64,000 bases of DNA from AVCC01 sp041736255 (GTDB taxonomy: Bacteria; Pseudomonadota; Gammaproteobacteria; Burkholderiales; Burkholderiaceae_D). The notes below the pieces were generated by a model. It was not told where the DNA came from and did not search any database. It saw only the letters and a program-made list of their open reading frames with translations. Location: contig JBGSTZ010000156.1 of NCBI GenBank assembly GCA_041736255.1, positions 138,508 to 202,507 of the forward strand, in the 5' to 3' direction. The position numbers and the translations under genes were made by a program. Positions within the stretch are counted from its first letter, which is position 1. The number at the start of each line of letters is the position of its first letter. Below, piece after piece: positions 1 through 8,818 of this stretch.

Positions 1-1245
1 GCCGTTCAGTCGGATGAATTGCAGGTCGCGGCCGATATTCAGTTCCAGCTTATCGACGATTTCATCGTCTTTCCATTCGCGCATTTTGGCTGTGATGAAA
101 GCGCCGATACGCGGCCGGTATTGCTCAATCAGTGGCGGTGCCGCCTTGATGATCTGTACATTGATCCATTGTTGCATCGCGCGGTCATCACGCAATGCCT
201 GTGCCAGCCGTTGTGTAACGGTCGCCACTTTGGTGCGCACGCTGGAATCAGGACTGTGCAAATCGTGCTGCAGCCATTGCCGGAAATCTTGCCATAGTCC
301 ATGTAAATAGTCCGACAGCCGTGCATCTGCCGCCAACTGTTGCTGGAATTGCTCAATACGGAAACGATAGTCCGGATCACTTTTTAATTTGACAATCAGA
401 TTGGCCACCATGCGGCTGAAATCCATCCTGAGCGGATGCTGCGGGTCGGCGTTGATTTCGTGCAGCAGTTGCAAAATTCCGGCCACGATTTTTTCGGCGG
501 CGAGCCTGCCCCCGGCTATTTTCAGGCGTGCGAAATACAGCGGCAGCTCTTTCGCCAGCATCTGCTCGATGCGTTCCATCACATCCGGTTTGGCAAGTGT
601 CGCTTCGACGCCTTCCAACAACTGATCGAGCAGTGCCTGATGTCGGTCATCCAGGGTCAGCATATCGAGCACGCTGCCGGCCAGTTGCGCCAGATCGAAG
701 CGTGCGATGTGCGCGGTCACGGTGCGGTGCAGATAATTCCTGACTTCATCCTCATCCAGCGCGTTGAGCGCATACGAAAAGCCGCGAACTGCCAGCTCGC
801 CGAAACGTCCGGCATTCGCTTCTTGCGCAAACCAGGCGGCAATTCTGGCCGCCGGATCGAACTCGCGAATCACATGCAGCACGCGTTCAGTGGCGAAGAA
901 TTCGCCCTGCACGAACGCGCCCAGATTGGCGGCAATGCGTTCCTTGTTGGCTGGGATGATCGCGGTATGCGGAATGAAGCGCAGCCCGAGCGGATGGCGA
1001 AACAATGCCACCACCGCGAACCAGTCGGCTAGCGCGCCAACCATCGCCGCTTCGGCAAACGCCGCGATGTACGGCAACCATGCCAGCGACGGATAGTGCG
1101 CCTTGAAATAGGTGGACAGACCAAACACCAGCGCTGCCGCCAGCAGCAAGGCGTTGGCCAGCCACTGCATACGCCGTAGCCGGCGGCGCTTGTCGACGTC
1201 GTTCTCCACCGTGGCGGCTTGCTGCGCTTGTTCGCCAGATGCCAT
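1..1245 (-). CDS. DUF445 family inner-membrane protein (partial, C-terminus off window)
   Basis: The frame is open from the window edge to a start at 1245, giving 415 visible codons. After a charged N-terminus there is one clear membrane segment at about residues 23-42 (WLANALLLAAALVFGLSTYF). It is followed by the conserved DUF445 block reading AEAAMVGALADWFAVVALFR, then HPLGLRFIPHTAIIP and NKERIAANLG. This family includes E. coli YjiN (about 426 residues), so only a few C-terminal residues are probably missing. Two adjacent ATGs (1248 and 1245) follow a strong AGGAGG; 1245 has the better spacing. The biochemical role of the family is unknown. It is divergent from opgG. Confidence 0.8.
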   Translation of the reverse strand, partial: MASGEQAQQAATVENDVDKRRRLRRMQWLANALLLAAALVFGLSTYFKAHYPSLAWLPYIAAFAEAAMVGALADWFAVVALFRHPLGLRFIPHTAIIPANKERIAANLGAFVQGEFFATERVLHVIREFDPAARIAAWFAQEANAGRFGELAVRGFSYALNALDEDEVRNYLHRTVTAHIARFDLAQLAGSVLDMLTLDDRHQALLDQLLEGVEATLAKPDVMERIEQMLAKELPLYFARLKIAGGRLAAEKIVAGILQLLHEINADPQHPLRMDFSRMVANLIVKLKSDPDYRFRIEQFQQQLAADARLSDYLHGLWQDFRQWLQHDLHSPDSSVRTKVATVTQRLAQALRDDRAMQQWINVQIIKAAPPLIEQYRPRIGAFITAKMREWKDDEIVDKLELNIGRDLQFIRLNG

Positions 1246-1248
1246 CAT

Positions 1249-1586
1249 CCCTCCTCAGATTTTCCTTGTTATAAATTATACTGGGGTATAGTAAAAAATC
1301 ATGCAATTACCCATGTATTTATTGCTTTATTATAAATACATTGCTTAGTATAATAAAAAAGATGTTTGCCGGATGTCATTCAACTGCAGGATAAATTCTG
1401 CGAAGGAGTTTCTTCATCGCAACCATCCACGATGATTATTTCGTTGGGAACGAAAAGCGAATGTTGCCATCTAATTCACTTATATGCGCAATTATCAGGT
1501 ATGTTACAAGGTGATTTATTGACAACCAAGATTACATAATACGTATCAAATATTAAGTATTAACCCAGTATTAACACGGGATTCCC
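1249..1586. other. AT-rich intergenic region between divergent genes
   Basis: This 338-bp gap has no credible gene and is much richer in A/T than its flanks, with TATAAT-like strings near 1349 and a TTGACA at 1519-1524. It must carry the promoters for the divergent DUF445 gene and opgG, but I could not assign a confident -35/-10 pair. Confidence 0.4.
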
Positions 1587-3146
1587 ATGCAAATAAAAAA
1601 AATGAACTGCGTGGCGACGCAGCCTGCCCCGGCGGCGCTGTGGCGCGTTATAGCTGCAATCTTGGCTTTGTGTTTAGCGCAAGCAGGTGCAAATGCTTTT
1701 GCGTTCGGCTTTACCGATGTCGCGCAACAGGCCAAGAAATTGGCCCAAGACACTTATAAAAAACCCAGCAACAATTTACCTAAGGCAATCGAAAACCTCA
1801 GTTACGATCAATATCGGGACATCCGATTCGATACCGACAAATCGCTGTGGCACAGCGCCAAACTACCGTTCGAGGTCGCGTTTTTTCATCAAGGACTGTT
1901 TTACGATCATCCGGTAAAAATCCATGAAGTCGCGGGGGAAAAAGTACGCACAATCAAGTTCGATCCTAATGCATTCAACTACGGCAAAAACAAGATTGAT
2001 CCGAAACAGTTGGGGCAACTCGGCTTCGCCGGTTTTCGTGTGCATTACCCTATAAACACAAAGAAATACAAGGACGAGGTGATGGTATTTCTTGGCGCCA
2101 GTTATTTTCGTGCGCTCGGAAAAGGACAGATGTACGGCATTTCGGCGCGTGGATTAGCACTCGATACTGCGCTTAATTCTGGCGAGGAGTTTCCACAGTT
2201 CACCGAATTTTGGCTGGAACGGCCCAAGGCAAACGACAAGAATTTAACGATTTACGCATTGCTTAATTCGCGCCGCGCCACCGGCGCTTACCGTTTCGTG
2301 CTCAAACCGGGCGCGGAAACCGCGGTCGAGGTCAAGGCGCAATTGTATCTGCGTGAAAACGTTACAACCCTCGGCATCGCACCGCTAACCAGCATGTATT
2401 TTTTCGGTGAAAATCAACGTTCGGAAATCGAGGACCACCGGCCCGAAGTGCATGATTCCGACGGCCTGTCGGTGCAATCCGGCACCGGCGAATGGATCTG
2501 GCGTCCGCTCATCAATCCGAAGCGGCTACTGGTCACCTCGTTTGCGCTGGACAACCCGCAGGGCTTTGGCATGATGCAACGCGACCGCGCATTTTCCTCC
2601 TACCAGGATCTGGAAGCGCGCTACGAAAAGCGGCCGAGCGTGTGGATCGAGCCGAAGGGAAAATGGGGCAGAGGCCGAATAGAACTGGTGCAGATTCCAA
2701 CGCCGGATGAAACCAACGACAACGCGGTCGCATTCTGGGTACCGGGCCTGATGCCGAAACCCGGCCAGCCATTTGACATCGAATACCGGATGCTGTGGCA
2801 AAAAGAATCCGAAACACAGCCGCCGCTATCGTGGGTGACGCAAACCCGGCGTGGCCACGGCTATACGCGCAAGGTGGATGACAGCATCGCGCTGATCGTG
2901 GATTTCGAAGGCCCCGCATTAAAAAGGCTTCCTGCCGATGCGAAGCTAGAAGGTATCGTCACCGTGGATGCCAATGGCAAGCTGATGGAAACCAATACTT
3001 ACCACAACGGCGTCACCGGCGGCTGGCGCATGGCGGTGCGGCTGCGCCGCGACGACGAGACCAAGCCGGTCGAACTGCGCGGTCATTTGCGCAGCAGCGA
3101 CGAAACCCTGTCCGAAACCTGGAGCTACATATTACCGCCCAACTAA
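1587..3146 (+). CDS. opgG: Glucans biosynthesis protein G, periplasmic
   Basis: This 519-residue protein matches the OpgG/MdoG family, which acts in the periplasm on the beta-1,2-glucan backbone to make osmoregulated periplasmic glucans. A signal peptide is visible: charged N-terminus, a hydrophobic stretch at about residues 20-38 (VIAAILALCLAQAGANAFAF), then the mature start FGFTDVAQQAKKLA. Family blocks include LSYDQYRDIRF, PFEVAFFHQGLFYDHPVKI and the C-terminal TETWSYILPPN-like end (here SETWSYILPPN). Length is typical. opgH follows immediately, so the two form the usual opgGH operon. The ATG at 1587 is chosen because it precedes the signal peptide; a second in-frame ATG lies five codons downstream. 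Confidence 0.95.
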   Translation: MQIKKMNCVATQPAPAALWRVIAAILALCLAQAGANAFAFGFTDVAQQAKKLAQDTYKKPSNNLPKAIENLSYDQYRDIRFDTDKSLWHSAKLPFEVAFFHQGLFYDHPVKIHEVAGEKVRTIKFDPNAFNYGKNKIDPKQLGQLGFAGFRVHYPINTKKYKDEVMVFLGASYFRALGKGQMYGISARGLALDTALNSGEEFPQFTEFWLERPKANDKNLTIYALLNSRRATGAYRFVLKPGAETAVEVKAQLYLRENVTTLGIAPLTSMYFFGENQRSEIEDHRPEVHDSDGLSVQSGTGEWIWRPLINPKRLLVTSFALDNPQGFGMMQRDRAFSSYQDLEARYEKRPSVWIEPKGKWGRGRIELVQIPTPDETNDNAVAFWVPGLMPKPGQPFDIEYRMLWQKESETQPPLSWVTQTRRGHGYTRKVDDSIALIVDFEGPALKRLPADAKLEGIVTVDANGKLMETNTYHNGVTGGWRMAVRLRRDDETKPVELRGHLRSSDETLSETWSYILPPN

Positions 3147-3181
3147 ACCAAGATGCCACCGAGGCCGATTACCTGGCGCCA

Positions 3182-5800
3182 TTGCAGAGCAGCACGCCGG
3201 ATGCAGGCAGCGTAAGCCGCTACCTCGACCACCTGCCGCTAAGTGCGCTGCAGCGGCAAGCCTTGCAAGCCGCCGTCGCGCACTATGAAAACCAGCCGCA
3301 GCAGGCAATGCGAGGGCTGCATCAGGCGTTGGCCGGGAGCGACAACAGTGAAAATGACAACCCGGCTTATGCGTCGGTTGCGGCGCGTTTGCAGCTGGTT
3401 TATCAACCCCCGGCAGCTGACGAAATATTGCCCGAATCAGTTCCGGCTCCGGTGCCAGCCATTGAGATTGACCGCTGCGGCCAGTATCGGCTGAACACCA
3501 CGCCGCCGTTGAACCGCATTTCGATGGTGCCGCAGCCATGGGGCACCTTGAATCCCTTGATTCGCTGGTTCCGCACCATGACTGGCAACCATGATCACGC
3601 TGCGCAAACCACCCGAACCGGGCCACCCTCGGCAGACTCGCCCGACCCGAAAGGCAACTGGCAGCACGGCGGCGGCTGGCGACGTCTCATTCTGCTGATT
3701 CTGATGTTCGGGCAAACCGCACTAGCCACCTATTTCATGAGCACCGTGCTGCCGTATCACGGCACCAGGCCTATGGAAATAGTGACACTGACGCTGTTCG
3801 CCATTCTGTTCTGCTGGATCTCGGCCGGTTTCTGGACTGCGATAGCGGGTTTTCTGGTGCTGTTGCGCGGCGGCGATCGTTACATGATCTCGGCCGGCAT
3901 TACTGATGAACCTGCTGGCAATCTCGCACACGCGCCGATCGACGCCGCCGCCCGCACCGCAGTCGTGATGCCGATTTGCAATGAAGACGTCAGCCGCGTC
4001 TTCGCCGGCCTGCGCGCCACTTACGAGTCAGCACGGCGCAGCGGTACGCTGCAACATTTCGATTTCTTCGTCCTGAGCGACAGCAGCGATCCCGACCTTT
4101 GTGTGGCTGAGCTAGCCGCCTGGAATCGTTTATGCCAGGCGATCGATGGCTTCGGTCGCATTTTCTACCGGCACCGACTGCGACGGGTCAAGCGCAAGAG
4201 CGGCAACATCGACAATTTTTGCCAGCGCTGGGGCAGCAACTACCGCTATATGATCGGACTGGATGCCGATAGCGTGATGAGCGGCGACTGCATGTCCAAG
4301 CTGGTGCGTCTGATGGAGGCCAACCCTGGTGCCGGCATCATTCAAACCGCGCCACGCGCATCCGGGCGCGACACGCTGTATGCGCGCATCCAGCAATTTT
4401 CGACGCGCGTTTATGGCCCGCTGTTTACCGCCGGCCTGCACTACTGGCAACTAGGCGAATCACATTACTGGGGCCACAACGCGATCATCCGGATGGCACC
4501 ATTCATCCGCCACTGCGCGCTGGCACCGCTGCCCGGGAGTGGCTCGCTGGCCGGCGAAATTCTTTCGCACGATTTCGTCGAAGCAGCGCTGATGCGGCGC
4601 GCTGGCTGGGCGGTCTGGATCGCCTACGACCTGGCCGGCAGCTACGAAGAAATGCCGCCGAACCTGCTGGACGAACTGAAGCGCGACCGCCGCTGGTGTC
4701 ACGGTAACCTGATGAATTTCAGATTATTTTTGGCCCATGGCATGCACCCGGTACACCGCGCGGTGTTCGCCACCGGCGTCATGGCGTATTTATCGGCACC
4801 GTTATGGTTTTTATTCCTGGCCTTATCAACAGGCATGTTGGCCTTATACACGCTGACGGTACCGGAATACTTCACCGAACCGCGCCAACTGTTTCCAATC
4901 TGGCCGGAATGGCACCCGCAGAAAGCGCTGGCCTTGTTTTCCGCCACCGCCACGCTACTATTTCTGCCGAAATTTCTGAGCGTGTTGCTGATCTGCGTGC
5001 GGGGTGCGAAACGCTACGGCGGCCGCCTGCGCGTAACGCTCAGCGTGTTAATGGAACTGGTGTTTTCGGCGCTGCTAGCGCCAGTACGAATGCTGTTTCA
5101 CTCGCGCTTCGTGGCTGCGGCATTTCTCGGCTGGAAAATGCACTGGAAGTCGCCACCGCGTGGCAATGCCGAAACCAGCTGGGGCGAAGCTTTCCGCAAA
5201 CATGGCTGGCATACGCTGCTGGGGCTGGTTTGGGGCGGCGGCGTGTTCTGGCTGAATCCATCGTTTCTGTGGTGGCTTCTCCCGATCGTCGGTTCGCTGA
5301 TGCTGTCGATTCCGCTTTCCGTATTTTCAAGCCGTGTGTCGCTCGGACGTCGCATGCGCGGTCTGCGCTTGTTCCTGATTCCTGAAGAGATGAAGCCGCC
5401 ACCGGAATTACGCGCCACCAATGCGCATCTGGCAGCGATGCCACCCATGCCGACTTTTGCCGATGCAGTGGTCGATCCGTTACTCAATGCGCTGGTATGC
5501 GCTGTGGCAACCGCCCGTCCCGGCCTGCCCGTGACTACACATGAGCAGCACATGGAATTGGCAAATATCGCATTGGAACTGTGCGCCGATGCACTGACAC
5601 CGGCGCAGGCCAACCTGCTGCTAGAAGATCCGTTGGCACTCTCGCGCCTACACTTTGATGTCTGGTGTGCACCGCAGGCACATCCTAAATGGCGTCAGCT
5701 AACGACATTGGCGCCGGTGGCAAAACTACAGCATGACCAAGATGGCCCACTTTTGACCAAACCGGGAAGTGCGTCACGCAGCGACTATACGGCACTTTAA
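3182..5800 (+). CDS. opgH: Glucans biosynthesis glucosyltransferase H
   Basis: This inner-membrane GT2 glucosyltransferase polymerises the linear beta-1,2-glucan backbone from UDP-glucose. It is 872 residues from a TTG start at 3182. Landmarks are a first membrane segment near residue 165 (LILLILMFGQTALATYFM), PICNEDVSRVFAGLRATYES, the acceptor/donor aspartates in LSDSSDPD (about 297) and GLDADSVMSGD (about 360), ESHYWGHNAIIR, and the processive R-x-x-R-W type motif in LKRDRRWCHGN (about 500), then several C-terminal membrane segments. The frame has no ATG near its beginning and stays open upstream into the end of opgG, so the true start could be CTG 3173 or an ATT overlapping opgG. Translational coupling to opgG is likely. 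Confidence 0.93.
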   Translation: MQSSTPDAGSVSRYLDHLPLSALQRQALQAAVAHYENQPQQAMRGLHQALAGSDNSENDNPAYASVAARLQLVYQPPAADEILPESVPAPVPAIEIDRCGQYRLNTTPPLNRISMVPQPWGTLNPLIRWFRTMTGNHDHAAQTTRTGPPSADSPDPKGNWQHGGGWRRLILLILMFGQTALATYFMSTVLPYHGTRPMEIVTLTLFAILFCWISAGFWTAIAGFLVLLRGGDRYMISAGITDEPAGNLAHAPIDAAARTAVVMPICNEDVSRVFAGLRATYESARRSGTLQHFDFFVLSDSSDPDLCVAELAAWNRLCQAIDGFGRIFYRHRLRRVKRKSGNIDNFCQRWGSNYRYMIGLDADSVMSGDCMSKLVRLMEANPGAGIIQTAPRASGRDTLYARIQQFSTRVYGPLFTAGLHYWQLGESHYWGHNAIIRMAPFIRHCALAPLPGSGSLAGEILSHDFVEAALMRRAGWAVWIAYDLAGSYEEMPPNLLDELKRDRRWCHGNLMNFRLFLAHGMHPVHRAVFATGVMAYLSAPLWFLFLALSTGMLALYTLTVPEYFTEPRQLFPIWPEWHPQKALALFSATATLLFLPKFLSVLLICVRGAKRYGGRLRVTLSVLMELVFSALLAPVRMLFHSRFVAAAFLGWKMHWKSPPRGNAETSWGEAFRKHGWHTLLGLVWGGGVFWLNPSFLWWLLPIVGSLMLSIPLSVFSSRVSLGRRMRGLRLFLIPEEMKPPPELRATNAHLAAMPPMPTFADAVVDPLLNALVCAVATARPGLPVTTHEQHMELANIALELCADALTPAQANLLLEDPLALSRLHFDVWCAPQAHPKWRQLTTLAPVAKLQHDQDGPLLTKPGSASRSDYTAL

Positions 5801-5811
5801 ATGAAAGCAAA

Positions 5812-5847
5812 AAAAAGGGTTACAAATAAAATCCTGTAACCCTTTTT
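5812..5847. terminator. Bidirectional rho-independent terminator between opgH and trpB
   Basis: A perfect 13-bp inverted repeat, AAAAAGGGTTACA (5812-5824) and TGTAACCCTTTTT (5835-5847), encloses a 10-nt loop. T-runs occur on both strands, so it can end both opgH and the convergent trpB transcript. Its sequence resembles the tRNA-Thr terminator at 7347-7382. Confidence 0.85.
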
Positions 5848-5874
5848 AGTGCTTTATTCCGCAGCAGGCTGCCA
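5848..5874. repeat. Degenerate copy of the tRNA-Thr 3' end and flank (possible attachment-site remnant)
   Basis: This stretch contains TGCTTTATTC followed by GGCTGCC. It matches, in the same order and orientation, 7391-7415, which is the 3' end of tRNA-Thr and its flank. Together with the similar terminators on the left of each copy, this makes an imperfect direct repeat of about 65 bp around the trpB gene. It could be a worn attachment site left by integration at the tRNA 3' end. The match is imperfect (the CCA-side bases differ). Confidence 0.4.
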
Positions 5875-5881
5875 ATATTTT

Positions 5882-7111
5882 TTAAATCTCATTGGTCACG
5901 CCGTACTGCTCACCGTACTTTGCGATGACAAAATCGATGTCTTTGTCACCTCGTCCAGAAAGGTTGATCAGAATAGTCTGGTCGGGAGCTAATTTCTTAG
6001 CCAATTTCATGGCAAAAGCAACGGCATGGGCACTCTCGATGGCAGGAATAATTCCTTCCACACGGGATAGTTCAAAAAAAGCGTCGATGGCTTCGCTATC
6101 GCTGGCGGTAACGTACTGAACGCGGTTGATATCCTTTAGCAGGCTGTGCTGAGGTCCTACGCTGGGGTAGTCCAAGCCGCTGGCTACGGAATAGACCGGA
6201 AGCGGTTCGCCATGGTCATCCTGCAGCAGGTAGGATTTGAAACCGTGGAGAATTCCAGGCTTTCCCAAGGAAAGCGTTGCTGCATGCTTCCCATCATCAA
6301 AGCTGATCCCTGCGGGTTCCACACCATAAATACTGACCCATTCATCCTCTAGAAATGCGGTGAAAAGGCCGATGGAGTTAGATCCGCCACCCACGCAAGC
6401 GATGATGTTATCAGGAAGTTTTCCGGTTTTTTCGAGAAACTGCTGCCTGGCTTCAATTCCGACTACTTTTTGGAAATCCCTGACCATCATCGGAAAAGGA
6501 TGCGGCCCCACTACCGAGCCAATTGCATAAAACTGGCTGACCGGGTCTGCAAGATAAGCTTCAAAAGCCGCGTCGACCGCATCCTTCAGGGTCTGCGTTC
6601 CGCGCGTTACAGGGATAACGTTCGCCCCCAGAATCTTCATTCGGGTCACATTGGGTTTCTCTTTTTCAATATCAACGACACCCATGTAAATGTCGCATTC
6701 AAGCCCCACAAGAACAGCTGCTGTGGCAAGTGCAACGCCGTGTTGACCCGCGCCTGTTTCGGCAATGAGCTTTTTTTTGCCCATTTTCTTGGCCAGAAGT
6801 GCTTCTCCAAGGCAGTGATTGATTTTATGGGCACCTGTATGATTTAAGTCTTCCCGCTTCAAGTAAATCTGAGCTCCGCCCATCTTTTTTGACAGATTTT
6901 TTGCATGAAATATCGGGCTGGGCCTCCCCACGAAATCCTTGAGAAGAAGACAGAGTTCCTCCTGGAATTCAGAGTCATCCTTGATTTTGTGATACTCCGC
7001 CGTGATCTCATCCATGATTTTCTGCAATTCTGGAGGTATGAAACTTCCCCCGTACTCGCCGAAATAACCATTTTCATCGGGCAACGCAATTGATTTAATG
7101 TCAGATTTCAT
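5882..7111 (-). CDS. trpB: Tryptophan synthase beta subunit homologue, stand-alone
   Basis: This PLP enzyme condenses indole with serine to tryptophan. The 409-residue form starts at ATG 7111 and runs straight into the family N-terminus GYFGEYGGSFIPPEL. The Schiff-base lysine lies in KREDLNHTGAHKINH. AETGAGQHGVA, the phosphate loop CVGGGSNSIG, LDYPSVGPQHS and NLSGRGDKD are all intact, so it should be active. The frame extends to a TTG at 7198, but homology does not support the extra residues. There is no trpA or other trp gene nearby, and the codon and base composition is AT-richer than the neighbours. The gene lies between two similar terminator sequences beside a tRNA. It is probably acquired and not the housekeeping trpB, which usually sits with trpA and trpF in this order. 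Confidence 0.88.
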   Translation of the reverse strand: MKSDIKSIALPDENGYFGEYGGSFIPPELQKIMDEITAEYHKIKDDSEFQEELCLLLKDFVGRPSPIFHAKNLSKKMGGAQIYLKREDLNHTGAHKINHCLGEALLAKKMGKKKLIAETGAGQHGVALATAAVLVGLECDIYMGVVDIEKEKPNVTRMKILGANVIPVTRGTQTLKDAVDAAFEAYLADPVSQFYAIGSVVGPHPFPMMVRDFQKVVGIEARQQFLEKTGKLPDNIIACVGGGSNSIGLFTAFLEDEWVSIYGVEPAGISFDDGKHAATLSLGKPGILHGFKSYLLQDDHGEPLPVYSVASGLDYPSVGPQHSLLKDINRVQYVTASDSEAIDAFFELSRVEGIIPAIESAHAVAFAMKLAKKLAPDQTILINLSGRGDKDIDFVIAKYGEQYGVTNEI

Positions 7112-7346
7112 AAGTTTTAAGATGCGCTTTCCCAGCACTCTCATGCCGTTGTTTGATTTTATAAAATGCAAATCAATATTATCGAACGGATATGTCAAAA
7201 AGAAACGGTGCGACTGCTACATAATTCGAAAAGATGCGGTTGCGTATTCCGATGAACCCTCTGCTTGTGATTCGCGATGACGATGCAACAGATTGCCTAC
7301 ACGTTCCGAAAAATCCTACACACCACATGACGCCGATACGAAGACG

Positions 7347-7382
7347 AAAAAAAGGATTACAAGCCGAAGCGCGTAACCCTTT
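7347..7382 (-). terminator. Rho-independent terminator of tRNA-Thr
   Basis: Read on the minus strand, AAAGGGTTAC and GTAATCCTTT pair across a 12-nt loop (one mismatch), followed by a T-run of seven. It lies directly downstream of the tRNA 3' end. Confidence 0.75.
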
Positions 7383-7400
7383 GATTTTGCTGCTTTATTC

Positions 7401-7476
7401 TGGTGCCGGCTGCCGGAATCGAACTGGCCACCTGATGATTACAAGTCAACTGCTCTACCAAATGAGCTAAGCCGGC
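7401..7476 (-). tRNA. tRNA-Thr(TGT)
   Basis: The cloverleaf folds on the minus strand. The acceptor arm is GCCGGCT paired with AGCCGGC, followed by discriminator A and an encoded CCA. The D arm is GCTC/GAGC, the anticodon loop is CTTGTAA (anticodon TGT, threonine), and the T loop is TTCGATT. It is 76 nt long. The anticodon stem has one T-T mismatch and the T stem one A-C mismatch; the latter also occurs in E. coli tRNA-Thr(TGT). It lies between trpB and sspB. Confidence 0.95.
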
Positions 7477-7493
7477 GAAAACGATATTATAGA

Positions 7494-8009
7494 CTACTTA
7501 ATTCTGGTTAGTACAGGCTTTCCCGGTTTTTTTGACGGATCTGGCATTTTCGGATCATCTTTGGCAGTCACATTCGGTGCCTTTTCGACGATTGTCGGCA
7601 CAGCTGCCAATGCAGGAATATTTTTCACAACATCGCCTGCAGTATTTCCTGCATTGCTATCCTGATGCGGTGTAATTGCAGCTTGATCTGTTTGCGAAGC
7701 TTGGGGCTCAAACGCCATACCCTGACCGTTTTCATGCGCATAGATTGCCATGACGCTCTCGACTGCAACTGAAATCTGGCGGGATACGCCACCAAACCGG
7801 GCGCTGAAACTGACAAAGTCACTTTCCATCTTGAGATTGCTAGTGGCGCCAAAGCTAATGTTCAATACGATTTCACCACTGCGAACGAACTCCATCGGAA
7901 CACGACTGCGCGTATCAACCTTGACGGCAAGATACGGCGTGTAGCCGCTGTCGGTACACCATTCATAAATGGCGCGCAAAAAATAGGGCTTGGTGGAAAG
8001 TTCAGACAT
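7494..8009 (-). CDS. sspB: ClpXP protease specificity-enhancing factor SspB
   Basis: SspB tethers ssrA-tagged and other substrates to ClpX. The 171-residue protein has the conserved substrate-binding domain in its first 105 residues: KPYFLRAIYEWCTDSGYTPY, VPMEFVRSGEIVLNISFGAT, and FSARFGGVSRQISVAVESV followed by AIYAHENGQGM. A low-complexity linker comes next, then a short basic C-terminal tail (KKPGKPVLTRIK) of the type that binds the ClpX zinc domain. It is the last gene of the petABC-sspA-sspB run, separated from sspA by a structured 111-bp spacer. Confidence 0.93.
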   Translation of the reverse strand: MSELSTKPYFLRAIYEWCTDSGYTPYLAVKVDTRSRVPMEFVRSGEIVLNISFGATSNLKMESDFVSFSARFGGVSRQISVAVESVMAIYAHENGQGMAFEPQASQTDQAAITPHQDSNAGNTAGDVVKNIPALAAVPTIVEKAPNVTAKDDPKMPDPSKKPGKPVLTRIK

Positions 8010-8045
8010 ATTACAAAACAGTAAAAAAGGTTCTAACTAGAAAAT

Positions 8046-8097
8046 GTTCAGGCTGCGACCGACTACAGCAGCGGTAGTCGGCAGCCAAAACCTGAAC
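8046..8097. other. Long branched hairpin in the sspA-sspB intergenic spacer
   Basis: Three nested arms pair: GTTCA (8046-8050) with TGAAC (8093-8097), GGCTG (8051-8055) with CAGCC (8082-8086), and CCGACTAC (8059-8066) with GTAGTCGG (8074-8081), with small bulges between them. There is no T-run on either strand, so it is not a classic terminator. It may be an mRNA processing or stability element that sets the sspA/sspB ratio (inference). Confidence 0.5.
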
Positions 8098-8120
8098 GAG
8101 TGCCGCTGGATGCACCCGCT

Positions 8121-8732
8121 TCAACGGCGCATGACTTTTTCAGAGGGAGTCAATGCCTCGATATACGCCGGGCGCGAAAAAATGCGCTCAGCGTATTTCA
8201 TGATCGGTACCGCTGTTTTTGACAATTCAATACCGTAGTGATCAAGGCGCCATAACAGTGGTGCGATTGCCACATCAAGCATGGAGAAATCATCACCCAG
8301 CATATATTTATTTTTCAGGAACAACGGCGCAAGAGTAGTCAGCCGATCGCGGATTTCGATGCGAGCTTTCTCTTGCATCTTTTCAGAACCTTTGGTTTTC
8401 TCATTTTCTAAGGTATGAACGTGAACAAACAACTCTTTTTCAAAATTAAACAGCATTAATCTGGCACGCGCCCGCATTAATGGATCTGCTGGCATTAGTT
8501 GCGGATGCGGGAAACGCTCGTCAATGTATTCATTAATGATGTTGGATTCATACAAAATCAAATCGCGTTCAACCAGAATCGGCACTTGGCCGTATGGATT
8601 CATCGTAGAGATATCTTCTGGCTTATTGAATAAATCGACATCGCGGATTTCAAAATCCATGCCTTTTTCAAACAAGACCAAACGGCAACGCTGCGAAAAT
8701 GGGCAGGTTGTACCTGAATAGAGAACCATCAT
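8121..8732 (-). CDS. sspA: Stringent starvation protein A (GST-fold RNA polymerase-associated protein)
   Basis: The 203-residue protein has an N-terminal thioredoxin/GST fold with VLYSGTTCPFSQRCRLVLFE, then NPYGQVPILVERDLILYESN and INEYIDERFPHPQLMP, and a helical C-terminal domain. In enterobacteria SspA binds RNA polymerase during stationary phase and acid stress and does not act as a glutathione transferase. Placement between the cytochrome bc1 genes and sspB is standard in Burkholderiales. The ORF begins MMV; either ATG could be used. Confidence 0.93.
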   Translation of the reverse strand: MMVLYSGTTCPFSQRCRLVLFEKGMDFEIRDVDLFNKPEDISTMNPYGQVPILVERDLILYESNIINEYIDERFPHPQLMPADPLMRARARLMLFNFEKELFVHVHTLENEKTKGSEKMQEKARIEIRDRLTTLAPLFLKNKYMLGDDFSMLDVAIAPLLWRLDHYGIELSKTAVPIMKYAERIFSRPAYIEALTPSEKVMRR

Positions 8733-8818
8733 TTTATAGTTCCTTTAAAAAACAAAGGGGCGAGACGTAAAAACGGCTCACCCGAAAATATCCGCCCGCA
8801 AGATGCGGGCGTGTGAGA

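Noticed and set aside
887..1306. A 139-codon ORF overlapping the start of the DUF445 gene on the same strand
   Set aside because: It lies in a different frame of the DUF445 gene; the true frame is open to the window edge and carries the family motifs.
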